Source: an uncultured Tateyamaria sp. (GTDB lineage: Bacteria > Pseudomonadota > Alphaproteobacteria > Rhodobacterales > Rhodobacteraceae). From it: DNA of 64,000 nucleotides. Location: assembly GCF_947503705.1 (NCBI RefSeq), contig NZ_CANNES010000002.1:186001-250000 (forward strand). Reading direction: 5' to 3'. The notes beneath the pieces are model-generated. The model saw nothing but the letters and a program-made list of their open reading frames with translations, had not been told where the DNA came from and ran no database searches. Every line of letters begins with the position of its first letter. Within the stretch, counting starts at the first letter, position 1. A program made the position numbers and the translations under genes. Below, one piece after another: positions 50,113 to 57,930 of this stretch.

Positions 50113-51393
50113 CTAGCGTCTGGCGTCCAGCGCGTCTTCCAAGGTGCGCAGACCCGTCTTGGGCGCTTGGACCAGCACCGACATATTCCCGGGTTTGTGT
50201 TCGTTGCGCAGCATCTTCATATGCGCAAGCGGCAAGTCGGCCCACTCGAACACTTCGGACATGCACGGATCAAGACGACGCTCGACCATCAGGTTGTTGG
50301 CGGCCGAGGCCTGTTGCAAATGCGCAAAGTGGCTGCCTTGCAAACGCTTTTGATGCATCCACATATAGCGAACGTCGAAGGTGCAGTTGAACCCGGTGGT
50401 GCCTGCGCAGATCACGACCATGCCGCCCTTCTTGCAGACAAAGGTCGAAACGGGGAATGTGCTTTCACCAGGGTGCTCGAACACCATATCGACATTGTTG
50501 CCTTTGCCAGTGATGTCCCAGATCGCCTTGCCGAACTTGCGGGTTTCGTTGAACCAATCTTTATATTCGGGCGTGCCGACGGTGGGCAGTTGTCCCCAGC
50601 AGTTGAAATCCTTGCGGTTCAGAACGCCCTTGGCGCCCAGATCCATCACAAAGTCCCGTTTGCTTTCGTCACTGATCACGCCGATGGCATTGGCGCCTGC
50701 CGTGTTGATCAACTGGATGGCGTAAGAGCCCAAGCCCCCCGACGCGCCCCAGACCAGAACGTTTTGCCCCGGCTTGAGGTCATGAGGTTCGTGGCCAAAG
50801 AGCATCCGGTAGGCCGTGGCCAGCGTCAGTGTGTAGCATGCGCTTTCTTCCCAGGTCAGGTGCTTGGGGCGCGGCATGAGCTGCTGGCTTTGGACCCGCG
50901 TGAACTGGCCAAACGACCCATCCGGCGTCTCGTAGCCCCAGATCCGCTGGGTGGGCGAGTACATCGGATCGCCACCATTGCAGTGCTCGTCGTCGCCGTC
51001 GTCCTGGTTGCAGTGGATTACAACCTCGTCGCCAACCTTCCAGCGTTTGACCTTGTCTCCCACAGCCCAAACGATCCCGGACGCATCCGAACCGGCAATG
51101 TGATAAGGTTGCTTGTGCCCGTCAAAGGGGCTGATGGGTTGGCCGAGCGCCGCCCAGACACCGTTGTAGTTCACGCCTGCCGCCATCACGAGGACGAGCA
51201 CATCGTGGCTGTCCAATTCGGGCACATCCACAACCTCTTGCAGCATCGCTGTGTCAGGGTCACCGTGCCGCTCGCGGCGGATCGCCCAGGCGTACATCTG
51301 CTTGGGAACATACCCCATTGGGGGCATTTCACCCATCTCATAGAGGTCTTTTTCAGGTGCGTCATAGGACGCGATGCCGGTGTCGAGTGCCAT
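50113..51393 (-). CDS. ccr: Crotonyl-CoA carboxylase/reductase
   Basis: This 426-residue protein is Ccr of the ethylmalonyl-CoA pathway, which reductively carboxylates crotonyl-CoA to ethylmalonyl-CoA with NADPH. Clear blocks are EMPPMGYVPKQMYAWAIRRERHG, NYNGVWAALGQPISPFDGH, HIAGSDASGIVWAVG, the NADPH loop VWGASGGLGSYAIQL, and HPGESTFPVSTFVCKKGG. The region RKDFNCWGQLPTV with Asn and Trp belongs to the carboxylating type. Start ATG 51393 gives the usual length. It lies close to ecm, another enzyme of the same pathway, with an acyltransferase and a small membrane protein gene between. Confidence 0.96.
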   Translation of the reverse strand: MALDTGIASYDAPEKDLYEMGEMPPMGYVPKQMYAWAIRRERHGDPDTAMLQEVVDVPELDSHDVLVLVMAAGVNYNGVWAALGQPISPFDGHKQPYHIAGSDASGIVWAVGDKVKRWKVGDEVVIHCNQDDGDDEHCNGGDPMYSPTQRIWGYETPDGSFGQFTRVQSQQLMPRPKHLTWEESACYTLTLATAYRMLFGHEPHDLKPGQNVLVWGASGGLGSYAIQLINTAGANAIGVISDESKRDFVMDLGAKGVLNRKDFNCWGQLPTVGTPEYKDWFNETRKFGKAIWDITGKGNNVDMVFEHPGESTFPVSTFVCKKGGMVVICAGTTGFNCTFDVRYMWMHQKRLQGSHFAHLQQASAANNLMVERRLDPCMSEVFEWADLPLAHMKMLRNEHKPGNMSVLVQAPKTGLRTLEDALDARR

Positions 51394-51504
51394 TTCAGCC
51401 TCCGCGTTGGGGATTTGCGCCGCAGCGCAGAATCGAGAACTTATGAAGGCTGAATATTGGCCATTACGCAACAATGCAACACCAGTCGCATCATTTTTGT
51501 AATT

Positions 51505-52899
51505 TTATGACTTTGCGGTCGCAGCATTGGGCGTCACATCATCCTCCACCGTCAGCATGACATCGACCGAATTGGCATAGAACTGCAGAAGCGGGCGTTC
51601 GTCCTCGGCCACGCGCCAGGTTGAATTGTCTTCGAGGATTACGCCCCGTTTCGTCATCAGCCCAAGCGCCCGGTTCAAAAATCCACGGAAGCTGTCGCGC
51701 GAGACGCCGGGCGGGGTGCCCCGGGCGCGCGACAAGGCATCCGCCACCGCGTCATGCAGCGCGTCGCGCGTCATCGGCCCATCTGCCTCAAGCAACACAC
51801 GCGCCAAGAGCGGGACGCCGACTATCGGCATCGTTGCCGCAATCCGGTCTTTGAGATCAGCCGCCAGATCCTCGATCGAGCCGTTGGAGGCGTGTTCGCG
51901 CAACGACAGGGGTGCACCAAAACTGACGCCCGCGATCCCGAAACGAGTGTACCGCCCCCGGATCTTTTGCCAAACCATGCGCAGGATAAACCCCATCACT
52001 ACGGAAATCCGCGCGCCAAAGCGCCGGTCCCCCCGCTGGTGAGCGGCAACCAGCACCCGATCCTCAAGTACTCGGTCATAGTTGATCGCCACGGGCACAA
52101 AGACCACATCGCGCCCGGCGTCGGGATCGAACCCTTCAACCACATAAGACAGCAGCCCCATCTTGAGCGGCTTGAGTTTGCCATCGACCGTCAATCCACC
52201 CTCGGGGAAAATCGCCTGAGTCACCCCGCCTTGCGTGGCCATCTGGACATAACGCGCCAGAACCTTGCGATACAGCAGGCCGCGCGACCGGCGCCGGATG
52301 AAATACGCACCCATCGACTTGATCAACCGGCTCAGCGGCCAGATCCGCGCCCACTCCCCCACAGCGTAGCTGAGCGCCGAGGACTGCGCCGCCAGATAGG
52401 TGACCAGCACATAATCCATGTTGCTACGGTGATTCATGACAAAGACAACGGTAGCGTCGGGGCTGACGGCTTTGAGCCGACTGTCATTGTCCACGCCCGT
52501 GCGCACATCATAAAGCGTATTGGCCAACCAGCGGGCCGCCCTGATCCCAAAACCGAAATAGGCAAAAGCGGAAAAGCTGGGCACGATTTCACGCGCATAG
52601 CGGCGCGCCTGTTCAAAGGCTACGTTCTCCGGCAAGTCATTGGCCTCTGCGTGATCGACGATGGCTTGGGTCACTTCGGGGTCGTAGATCAGGCGTTGGA
52701 TCATGTCATAGCGCCGCGCCAACTTGAAAGGCTCAATCGGCCGCGTCAGCCGTTCGTTGAGCTTGGCCACCGCGCGTTCCAGCCTGCGCCGGAAAAACCA
52801 GCGGACAGAGGGAAACAGGAAATGCGAGGCAAAGGTGACGGCCGCGAACAGCACGATCAGCACAAAAAACCAAAGGGGGAGTTCAACAGTCCGCATCAT
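51505..52899 (-). CDS. PlsB-like glycerol-3-phosphate acyltransferase
   Basis: From ATG 52899 (with TAAGGG upstream) the 464-residue protein has an N-terminal membrane helix (LPLWFFVLIVLFAAVTFASHFLF) and the acyltransferase blocks NHRSNMDYVLVTYL (HxxxxD), GAYFIRRRSRGLLYRKVL, and FPEGGLTVDGKLKPLKMGLL with FVPVAINYDR. This is the PlsB/GPAT arrangement, shorter than E. coli PlsB (about 800 residues). It probably makes lysophosphatidic acid at the inner membrane. A longer in-frame start at 52953 exists. Confidence 0.85.
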   Translation of the reverse strand: MMRTVELPLWFFVLIVLFAAVTFASHFLFPSVRWFFRRRLERAVAKLNERLTRPIEPFKLARRYDMIQRLIYDPEVTQAIVDHAEANDLPENVAFEQARRYAREIVPSFSAFAYFGFGIRAARWLANTLYDVRTGVDNDSRLKAVSPDATVVFVMNHRSNMDYVLVTYLAAQSSALSYAVGEWARIWPLSRLIKSMGAYFIRRRSRGLLYRKVLARYVQMATQGGVTQAIFPEGGLTVDGKLKPLKMGLLSYVVEGFDPDAGRDVVFVPVAINYDRVLEDRVLVAAHQRGDRRFGARISVVMGFILRMVWQKIRGRYTRFGIAGVSFGAPLSLREHASNGSIEDLAADLKDRIAATMPIVGVPLLARVLLEADGPMTRDALHDAVADALSRARGTPPGVSRDSFRGFLNRALGLMTKRGVILEDNSTWRVAEDERPLLQFYANSVDVMLTVEDDVTPNAATAKS

Positions 52900-52982
52900 T
52901 GCGGTGACCCTTACAGGCGTGAGCGCCCGGGTAAAGGGCGATTGGGCTGGCATCGGCTGTGCAAACGTCGGAACATGTGGGC

Positions 52983-53378
52983 ATGTATGACGGCGACTCC
53001 TTTTACACGCTGAGCACGGCTGGCCAAATCGGGCTGGTTTTGCTGTCTTTGGTCTTTGCGCTGATGACCCTGGGGTTGACCCGGATCATGATGCTGCGCC
53101 GTCCGCTGATCATTCGCCTGCCCTTGTGGTTCTTCCTCTTCATCTGCTTTGTCTGGGCGTCGCCGCAGGGCTACTATTCCTATTACCGCCTGATCTTTGA
53201 CGGGTTGCCCGCGCAATGGGTGATCGGCGCCCTGCCCCCGCCACAGCAGATGATCGGCCTTTTGACGTTCCAACACCAGGCAACGCTGTCTGCACATAGT
53301 GTTGGCGTGCTGGGCTGGGCGATGTTGGCGGTGGCCCTTTGGCCGCAGCGCAGAAAATGCCGCAACGCAGCGGATTGA
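52983..53378 (+). CDS. Small membrane protein of unknown function
   Basis: This 131-residue protein has three hydrophobic segments (IGLVLLSLVFALMTLGLT; IIRLPLWFFLFICFVWAS; VGVLGWAMLAVALW) and a short basic tail. The YYRLIFDGLPAQWVIG segment between helices is notable but I know no family for it. It starts divergently from the acyltransferase gene, 83 bp away, and ends 70 bp before ecm. GTG 52959 is an alternative start. Confidence 0.65.
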   Translation: MYDGDSFYTLSTAGQIGLVLLSLVFALMTLGLTRIMMLRRPLIIRLPLWFFLFICFVWASPQGYYSYYRLIFDGLPAQWVIGALPPPQQMIGLLTFQHQATLSAHSVGVLGWAMLAVALWPQRRKCRNAAD

Positions 53379-53385
53379 CTGCGCC

Positions 53386-53423
53386 ACAAAATTACCTATA
53401 CCAGTCGCCAAACGTAATTTTGT
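53386..53423. promoter_or_regulatory. Inverted repeat in the ecm promoter region
   Basis: ACAAAATTAC and GTAATTTTGT form perfect 10-bp arms around an 18-base spacer, ending 25 bp before the ecm start. AT-rich arms of this length in GC-rich DNA are unlikely to be accidental, so it is a candidate operator. Confidence 0.5.
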
Positions 53424-53448
53424 TGCCCTGACGTACTGCGAGGTTCCG

Positions 53449-55410
53449 ATGACCCAAAAAGACCGCCCTTGGCTGATCCGCACTTATGCTGGCCATTCCA
53501 CCGCTTCGGCGTCCAATGCGCTGTACCGCGCCAATCTGGCCAAAGGGCAAACGGGCCTCAGCGTTGCCTTCGACCTGCCGACGCAGACCGGCTATGACAG
53601 CGATCACGTGTTGGCACGCGGGGAGGTGGGCAAAGTGGGCGTGCCCGTATCCCATCTGGGCGATATGCGGAGCCTGTTTCAGGACATTCCGCTGGAGCAG
53701 ATGAACACCTCAATGACCATCAATGCAACGGCACCATGGCTTTTAGCGCTGTATATCGCGGTCGCCAAGGAACAGGGCGCGGACACAAGCGCCCTTCAGG
53801 GCACAGTGCAAAACGATCTAATCAAGGAATACCTGAGCCGGGGCACCTATATCTGCCCGCCCAAGCCAAGCCTCAAGATGATCGCCGATGTGGCGGAATA
53901 CTGTTATACGAATGTGCCGAAATGGAACCCGATGAACGTGTGTTCCTATCACCTGCAAGAGGCGGGTGCGACGCCCGAGCAGGAATTGGCCTTTGCATTG
54001 GCCACAGCCACGGCTGTTCTGGATGAATTGAAGCCGCGCATTGATCCGGCCGATTTCCCCGCTGTCGTCGGCCGTATTTCCTTTTTCGTGAATGCGGGCA
54101 TCCGTTTCGTGACCGAGATGTGCAAAATGCGCGCCTTTGTCGATCTGTGGGATGAAATTTGCGAACAGCGTTACGACGTGAGCGATCCGAAATTTCGCCG
54201 CTTTCGCTATGGGGTGCAGGTCAATTCACTGGGGCTGACGGAACAACAGCCCGAAAACAACGTCTATCGCATCCTGATCGAAATGCTGGCCGTGACACTT
54301 TCGAAGAAAGCGCGCGCGCGCGCCGTGCAATTGCCAGCGTGGAACGAGGCCCTTGGCCTGCCCCGCCCGTGGGACCAGCAATGGTCCATGCGGATGCAGC
54401 AAATCATGGCGTTTGAAACCGACTTGCTGGAATTCGACGACCTGTTTGACGGAAACCCTGCAGTGGATGCTAAGGTCGAGGCCCTCAAAGCAGGTGCGCG
54501 TCATGAATTGGGCAATCTGGACGCGATGGGCGGAGCGATTGCAGCCATTGACTATATGAAAGCGCAGCTTGTCGGCTCAAACGCCGAACGTCTGGGCCGG
54601 ATTGAACGTGGTGAAACCGTGGTGGTCGGCGTGAACAAATATCAGGCGGGCGAGCCTTCGCCGCTGATGACGGGGGATGGCGGGATCATGGTTGTGGACC
54701 CGGCGGTCGAGCAAGAGCAGATTGATCGCCTGAACGCCTGGCGCGATGCACGGGATGCCACTGCGGTCGAGGCCGCGTTGGCCGATCTGCGGGCGGCGGC
54801 AGCGGCGGGTGACAACATCATGCCCGCGTCAATCCATGCCGCCAGCGTAGGCGTCACCACAGGCGAGTGGGCCGCGCAAATGCGCGCGGTACATGGCGAA
54901 TATCGCGGCCCAACCGGTGTGGCCACAGGTCAGTCAAATATGACGGAGGGTCTGGATGATCTGCGCGATGCAGTGGATGCGGTCAGCGACCGCTTGGGCC
55001 GGCGCCTGAAGTTCCTGGTGGGCAAACCGGGGCTCGATGGGCACTCAAACGGGGCAGAACAGATTGCCGTGCGCGCCCGCGATTGCGGCATGGACATCGC
55101 CTATGAGGGTATCCGGCTGACCCCTGACGAGATCGTCGCCGCTGCCCGCGAGGACGCGGCTCATGTGGTGGGCCTGTCGATCCTCAGCGGCAGTCACATC
55201 CCTTTGGTCGAGGACCTGATGCAAAAGATGTCGGCCGCAGGCATGGGGGATGTTCCGGTCATCGTGGGCGGTATCATCCCCGACGACGACGCGGCGCGCT
55301 TGCGCCAAATGGGCGTGGCGCGGGTCTATACTCCCAAAGATTTTGAGCTGAACACAATCATGATGGATATCGTGACGCTGGCCGACCCAAAGGCTGTGGC
55401 CGCCGAATAA
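53449..55410 (+). CDS. ecm: Ethylmalonyl-CoA mutase (adenosylcobalamin-dependent)
   Basis: This 653-residue protein is a B12-dependent acyl-CoA mutase of the Ecm/MeaA type. The catalytic barrel has RTYAGHSTASASNALYRANL, GQTGLSVAFDLPTQTGYDSDH and the TMTINATAPWLLA segment. The C-terminal cobalamin domain has the ligand motif LDGHSNGAEQ (DxHxxG) and the SILSGSHIPL and VGGIIPDDD loops. It converts ethylmalonyl-CoA to methylsuccinyl-CoA. Its length and N-terminus distinguish it from methylmalonyl-CoA mutase, about 710 residues. Confidence 0.95.
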   Translation: MTQKDRPWLIRTYAGHSTASASNALYRANLAKGQTGLSVAFDLPTQTGYDSDHVLARGEVGKVGVPVSHLGDMRSLFQDIPLEQMNTSMTINATAPWLLALYIAVAKEQGADTSALQGTVQNDLIKEYLSRGTYICPPKPSLKMIADVAEYCYTNVPKWNPMNVCSYHLQEAGATPEQELAFALATATAVLDELKPRIDPADFPAVVGRISFFVNAGIRFVTEMCKMRAFVDLWDEICEQRYDVSDPKFRRFRYGVQVNSLGLTEQQPENNVYRILIEMLAVTLSKKARARAVQLPAWNEALGLPRPWDQQWSMRMQQIMAFETDLLEFDDLFDGNPAVDAKVEALKAGARHELGNLDAMGGAIAAIDYMKAQLVGSNAERLGRIERGETVVVGVNKYQAGEPSPLMTGDGGIMVVDPAVEQEQIDRLNAWRDARDATAVEAALADLRAAAAAGDNIMPASIHAASVGVTTGEWAAQMRAVHGEYRGPTGVATGQSNMTEGLDDLRDAVDAVSDRLGRRLKFLVGKPGLDGHSNGAEQIAVRARDCGMDIAYEGIRLTPDEIVAAAREDAAHVVGLSILSGSHIPLVEDLMQKMSAAGMGDVPVIVGGIIPDDDAARLRQMGVARVYTPKDFELNTIMMDIVTLADPKAVAAE

Positions 55411-55734
55411 TCCTGACTGATTGCGACATCGTTCAACCCGGGTAAGGACGGAACTCTTATTAGGTTTGCTTTAAGGGTCGAATCGCCGTTCGCCTGGCAG
55501 GCTCGGCTTTCTGACCTGACCGGAATTCGGTCAGGTCAGTGCTGTGTGCGATCGCTGCAACTGTTGGAAATCGCAAATTCCAACTTAAGATTGCGATTTT
55601 CTACCCCAAAGTGCAGAGTTCTCGTGATGCGCGTTGGCGCCCGCAACCGACACAAATCCGATCAGACAAAGCATTGATTTTCCCGATTATATTGCCGATA
55701 GCGTGAAATACCAAGCAAATAAGAGGGCCATCCA
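55411..55734. other. 324-bp gene-free region between ecm and the H-NS family gene
   Basis: I find no convincing gene here. It holds a 29-bp interrupted palindrome at 55511-55539 (12-bp arms CTGACCTGACCG / CGGTCAGGTCAG, centre GAATT). It also holds two overlapping inverted repeats: 55563-55584 (GTTGGAA / TTCCAAC) and 55568-55599 (AAATCGCAA / TTGCGATTT). Because they share bases, the two stems are mutually exclusive in RNA. It is probably the promoter and leader of the hns gene plus an ecm end signal. Confidence 0.6.
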
Positions 55735-56058
55735 ATGGCAATTGACCTGAGCAAGATGAGCCGTAAAGAGCTCGAAACTCTGCGGGCTGACGTCGAAAAA
55801 ACGCTGACCAACCTGCACATCAAAGAAAAGCAGGACGCTTTGGCAGCGGTCCAAAAGGCTGCTGCTGAATTCGGCTTTTCCCTGGAAGAGCTGACTTCAA
55901 AAAGAGGCGCTGGCCGCGCCGCATCCAAGGGGACATCCACTCCGAAATACGCCAATCCCGATGACGCGTCGCAAACCTGGACGGGTAAGGGACGACAGCC
56001 GAATTGGTTCAAATCGGCAGTATCTGCAGGCAAATCGCCGGAAGATATGGAAATCTGA
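55735..56058 (+). CDS. H-NS-family nucleoid-associated protein (HvrA-like)
   Basis: This 107-residue protein has an N-terminal coiled-coil oligomerisation region (residues of about 8-45) and the C-terminal DNA-binding motif YANPDDASQTWTGKGRQPNWF with the TWTGxGRxPxW core. It is of the HvrA/Spb type found in Rhodobacterales and probably silences or modulates AT-rich promoters. The gene stands alone, has a long structured leader, and is followed by an intrinsic terminator at 56092. Confidence 0.92.
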   Translation: MAIDLSKMSRKELETLRADVEKTLTNLHIKEKQDALAAVQKAAAEFGFSLEELTSKRGAGRAASKGTSTPKYANPDDASQTWTGKGRQPNWFKSAVSAGKSPEDMEI

Positions 56059-56091
56059 TTCATTCGTCCCGACGCGTCGGTAAAAAGTGAC

Positions 56092-56127
56092 AAGCCCCGT
56101 GCCGTCAAAATGACTGCCGGGGCTTTT
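56092..56127 (+). terminator. Intrinsic terminator of the H-NS family gene
   Basis: AAGCCCCG pairs with CGGGGCTT around an inner GTCA-AAA-TGAC stem, and the right arm runs into TTTT. It starts 34 bp after the stop. Confidence 0.85.
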
Positions 56128-56212
56128 GCTTGGCCAAGACGGATTTTCAATCTCGATATCCCCGCGCATAATGCGATAGCCTAGCCTAACCTGTCTTTGA
56201 TCGGAGCATTCC

Positions 56213-56920
56213 ATGACTGTCCATATCGGCGCCAAACCCGGCGACATTGCCCCAACGGTTCTGATGCCAGGCGACCCGTATCGCGCCAAATGGGCGGCGG
56301 AAACGTTTCTGACCGACGCAAAGCTGGTCAACGAAGTGCGCGGGATGTTGGGCTATACCGGCACCTGGAACGGCCACCCCGTCACCATTCAGGGGTCGGG
56401 CATGGGCATGCCGTCGCTGTCCATCTATGCCAACGAACTGATGACAGATTATGACGCTCAGACCCTCATCCGGATCGGATCCTGTGGCGGGATGCAACCG
56501 CATGTCGGCATCCGCGATGTCATCATTGCCATGACGGCAACCACGATCACTTCGCCCTCTTCGGGCATCTTTCGCGAGATCAATTTTGCGCCCTGTGCCG
56601 ACTACGGTTTGTTGTCTGCTGCGGTCAATGCGGCGGCGGGCCGGGCGACGAAAACCCATGTTGGCGGCATCTATTCGTCAGATGTGTTTTATGCCGAGCG
56701 GCCAGATCTGGACGAAGAGATGGTGCGCCACGGCATTCTGGGCGTTGAGATGGAGGCGGCCGAGCTTTATACTCTCGCCGCTCGCCATGGCCGTCGCGCG
56801 CTTGCCGTTCTTACGGTCAGTGACCATTTGCAAACGGGTGAGGCTCTGCCGTCCGAGGATCGCGAACGCAGCTTTGGCGATATGGTCGAAATCGCGTTGG
56901 AAGCGGCGTTTACGGAGTGA
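56213..56920 (+). CDS. deoD: Purine-nucleoside phosphorylase (DeoD type)
   Basis: This 235-residue enzyme matches hexameric PNP. It has [18 protein letters not shown], the phosphate and ribose region [26 protein letters not shown], the [28 protein letters not shown] block and a late acidic segment. It cleaves purine ribo- and deoxyribonucleosides with phosphate for salvage. It is a single gene. The nucleoside-type importer at 40-44.8 kb could feed it, although they are not linked. Confidence 0.94.
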   Translation: MTVHIGAKPGDIAPTVLMPGDPYRAKWAAETFLTDAKLVNEVRGMLGYTGTWNGHPVTIQGSGMGMPSLSIYANELMTDYDAQTLIRIGSCGGMQPHVGIRDVIIAMTATTITSPSSGIFREINFAPCADYGLLSAAVNAAAGRATKTHVGGIYSSDVFYAERPDLDEEMVRHGILGVEMEAAELYTLAARHGRRALAVLTVSDHLQTGEALPSEDRERSFGDMVEIALEAAFTE

Positions 56921-56960
56921 CGCGCCAAAGCGGCTGATCTTTGCACTGGACGCACCGTCG

Positions 56961-56995
56961 GAGCCTCCGGCGGGGGTTATTTAGAACAGAGAAGG
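56961..56995. repeat. GCCTCCGGCGGGGGTTATTT element downstream of deoD
   Basis: The string GCCTCCGGCGGGGGTTATTT, followed by AGAACAGAGAAGG, resembles an intergenic motif I remember after many Roseobacter genes. With the preceding CGTCGG it forms a short stem-loop (CGTCGG / CCGGCG). It may serve as a shared transcript-end element; copy number could not be tested. Confidence 0.35.
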
Positions 56996-57008
56996 GTGGA
57001 GACGCCCG

Positions 57009-57851
57009 TCAGCGCCCGTGCGAGCGATTGTACCTGTTGGGTTCAGGGCTGCTCCAACCGGTGAGCGTATCCGGGTCAGGTGCGAAAACATCGATCTTGA
57101 GCGGGTGGCACTGGGCCACGTCCGAGGTGTGTTCAGAGCCGCAATCCCCGCCGGGACATGCGCTGAGTGCGCCTAACAGGTCAATCTCCGCGAAGAGGTC
57201 GATATGATCCCCGGGGCGGACGGGTGACGCCTTCATGAAATATTGCCCGGTGTCGCGGGTGAAACCGGTGCACATAAAGACGTTCAGCACATCATGTACG
57301 TGCACTTCCGCCTCATGCAGCGGCAGTCCGGTGTGATCAGCCAGAGCCCGTGTGAGGTTGGAGTGGCAACAGTGGTGGTAGTGCCCACCTTTCAGCAGGT
57401 TGCCGGTATAGGGATCACAACGCGTGCCGATCACGTCATGCACAGACCCGCCAAATGCGTCGATGCCGTACCAGCCCAGACTGTCGTGGATCACTGTGGC
57501 CATGGGGCGCAGGGCGGGAAAACTGCTCCACATCCGTTCGCCGGTGGTGATGTGGGTGCCATGCAGGGCGCGGGTTTTGCCGGAATAGAATCGCTCGGAC
57601 AGATCGTTGGCATTCCACAGGTTCAGGTCTCCGACCTGCGGCCCCTCGACCGAAGAGATGCGAAAGATGTGGCCTGCGGGCACTTCGAAGGTTGCGGCAT
57701 CTCGCGGGGGGGCGAGCACTTCGGAGACTTTGGTCATGCTGTCGCGGGCGCGGGCATAGGCAGTCATGTCCGGTTGCGGCAGCGTGTCTGTCGGATAGCA
57801 GATGACCGGTGCAATGGCCCGGCGGGCGTCTGCATCTTTTGGTGTGTCCAT
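57009..57851 (-). CDS. DUF1989 / urea-carboxylase-associated family protein
   Basis: The 280-residue protein carries the DUF1989 pattern: FEVPAGHIFRISSVEGPQVGDLNLWNA, TRALHGTHITTGERMWS, and the Cys/His-rich GGHYHHCCHSNL, HDVLNVFMCTGFT and CPGGDCGSEHTSD. Those residues likely bind a metal. Related proteins accompany urea carboxylase or guanidine-type metabolism genes; the reaction here is unknown. GGGGAGG precedes ATG 57851. It lies 79 bp after the ornithine-type decarboxylase gene on the same strand. Confidence 0.85.
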   Translation of the reverse strand: MDTPKDADARRAIAPVICYPTDTLPQPDMTAYARARDSMTKVSEVLAPPRDAATFEVPAGHIFRISSVEGPQVGDLNLWNANDLSERFYSGKTRALHGTHITTGERMWSSFPALRPMATVIHDSLGWYGIDAFGGSVHDVIGTRCDPYTGNLLKGGHYHHCCHSNLTRALADHTGLPLHEAEVHVHDVLNVFMCTGFTRDTGQYFMKASPVRPGDHIDLFAEIDLLGALSACPGGDCGSEHTSDVAQCHPLKIDVFAPDPDTLTGWSSPEPNRYNRSHGR

Positions 57852-57930
57852 GGCGGAGCCTCCCCTCTCCGCCATGGATTGCGCGCCGCGGCGCGCACTG
57901 CAAGCCCCTTTTGGCCAGGGCCCGCTGTTC

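Noticed and set aside
56069-56080. CCGACGCGTCGG palindrome after the H-NS family gene
   Set aside because: Twelve-bp GC palindromes are expected by chance in this DNA; the adjacent intrinsic terminator explains the region better.
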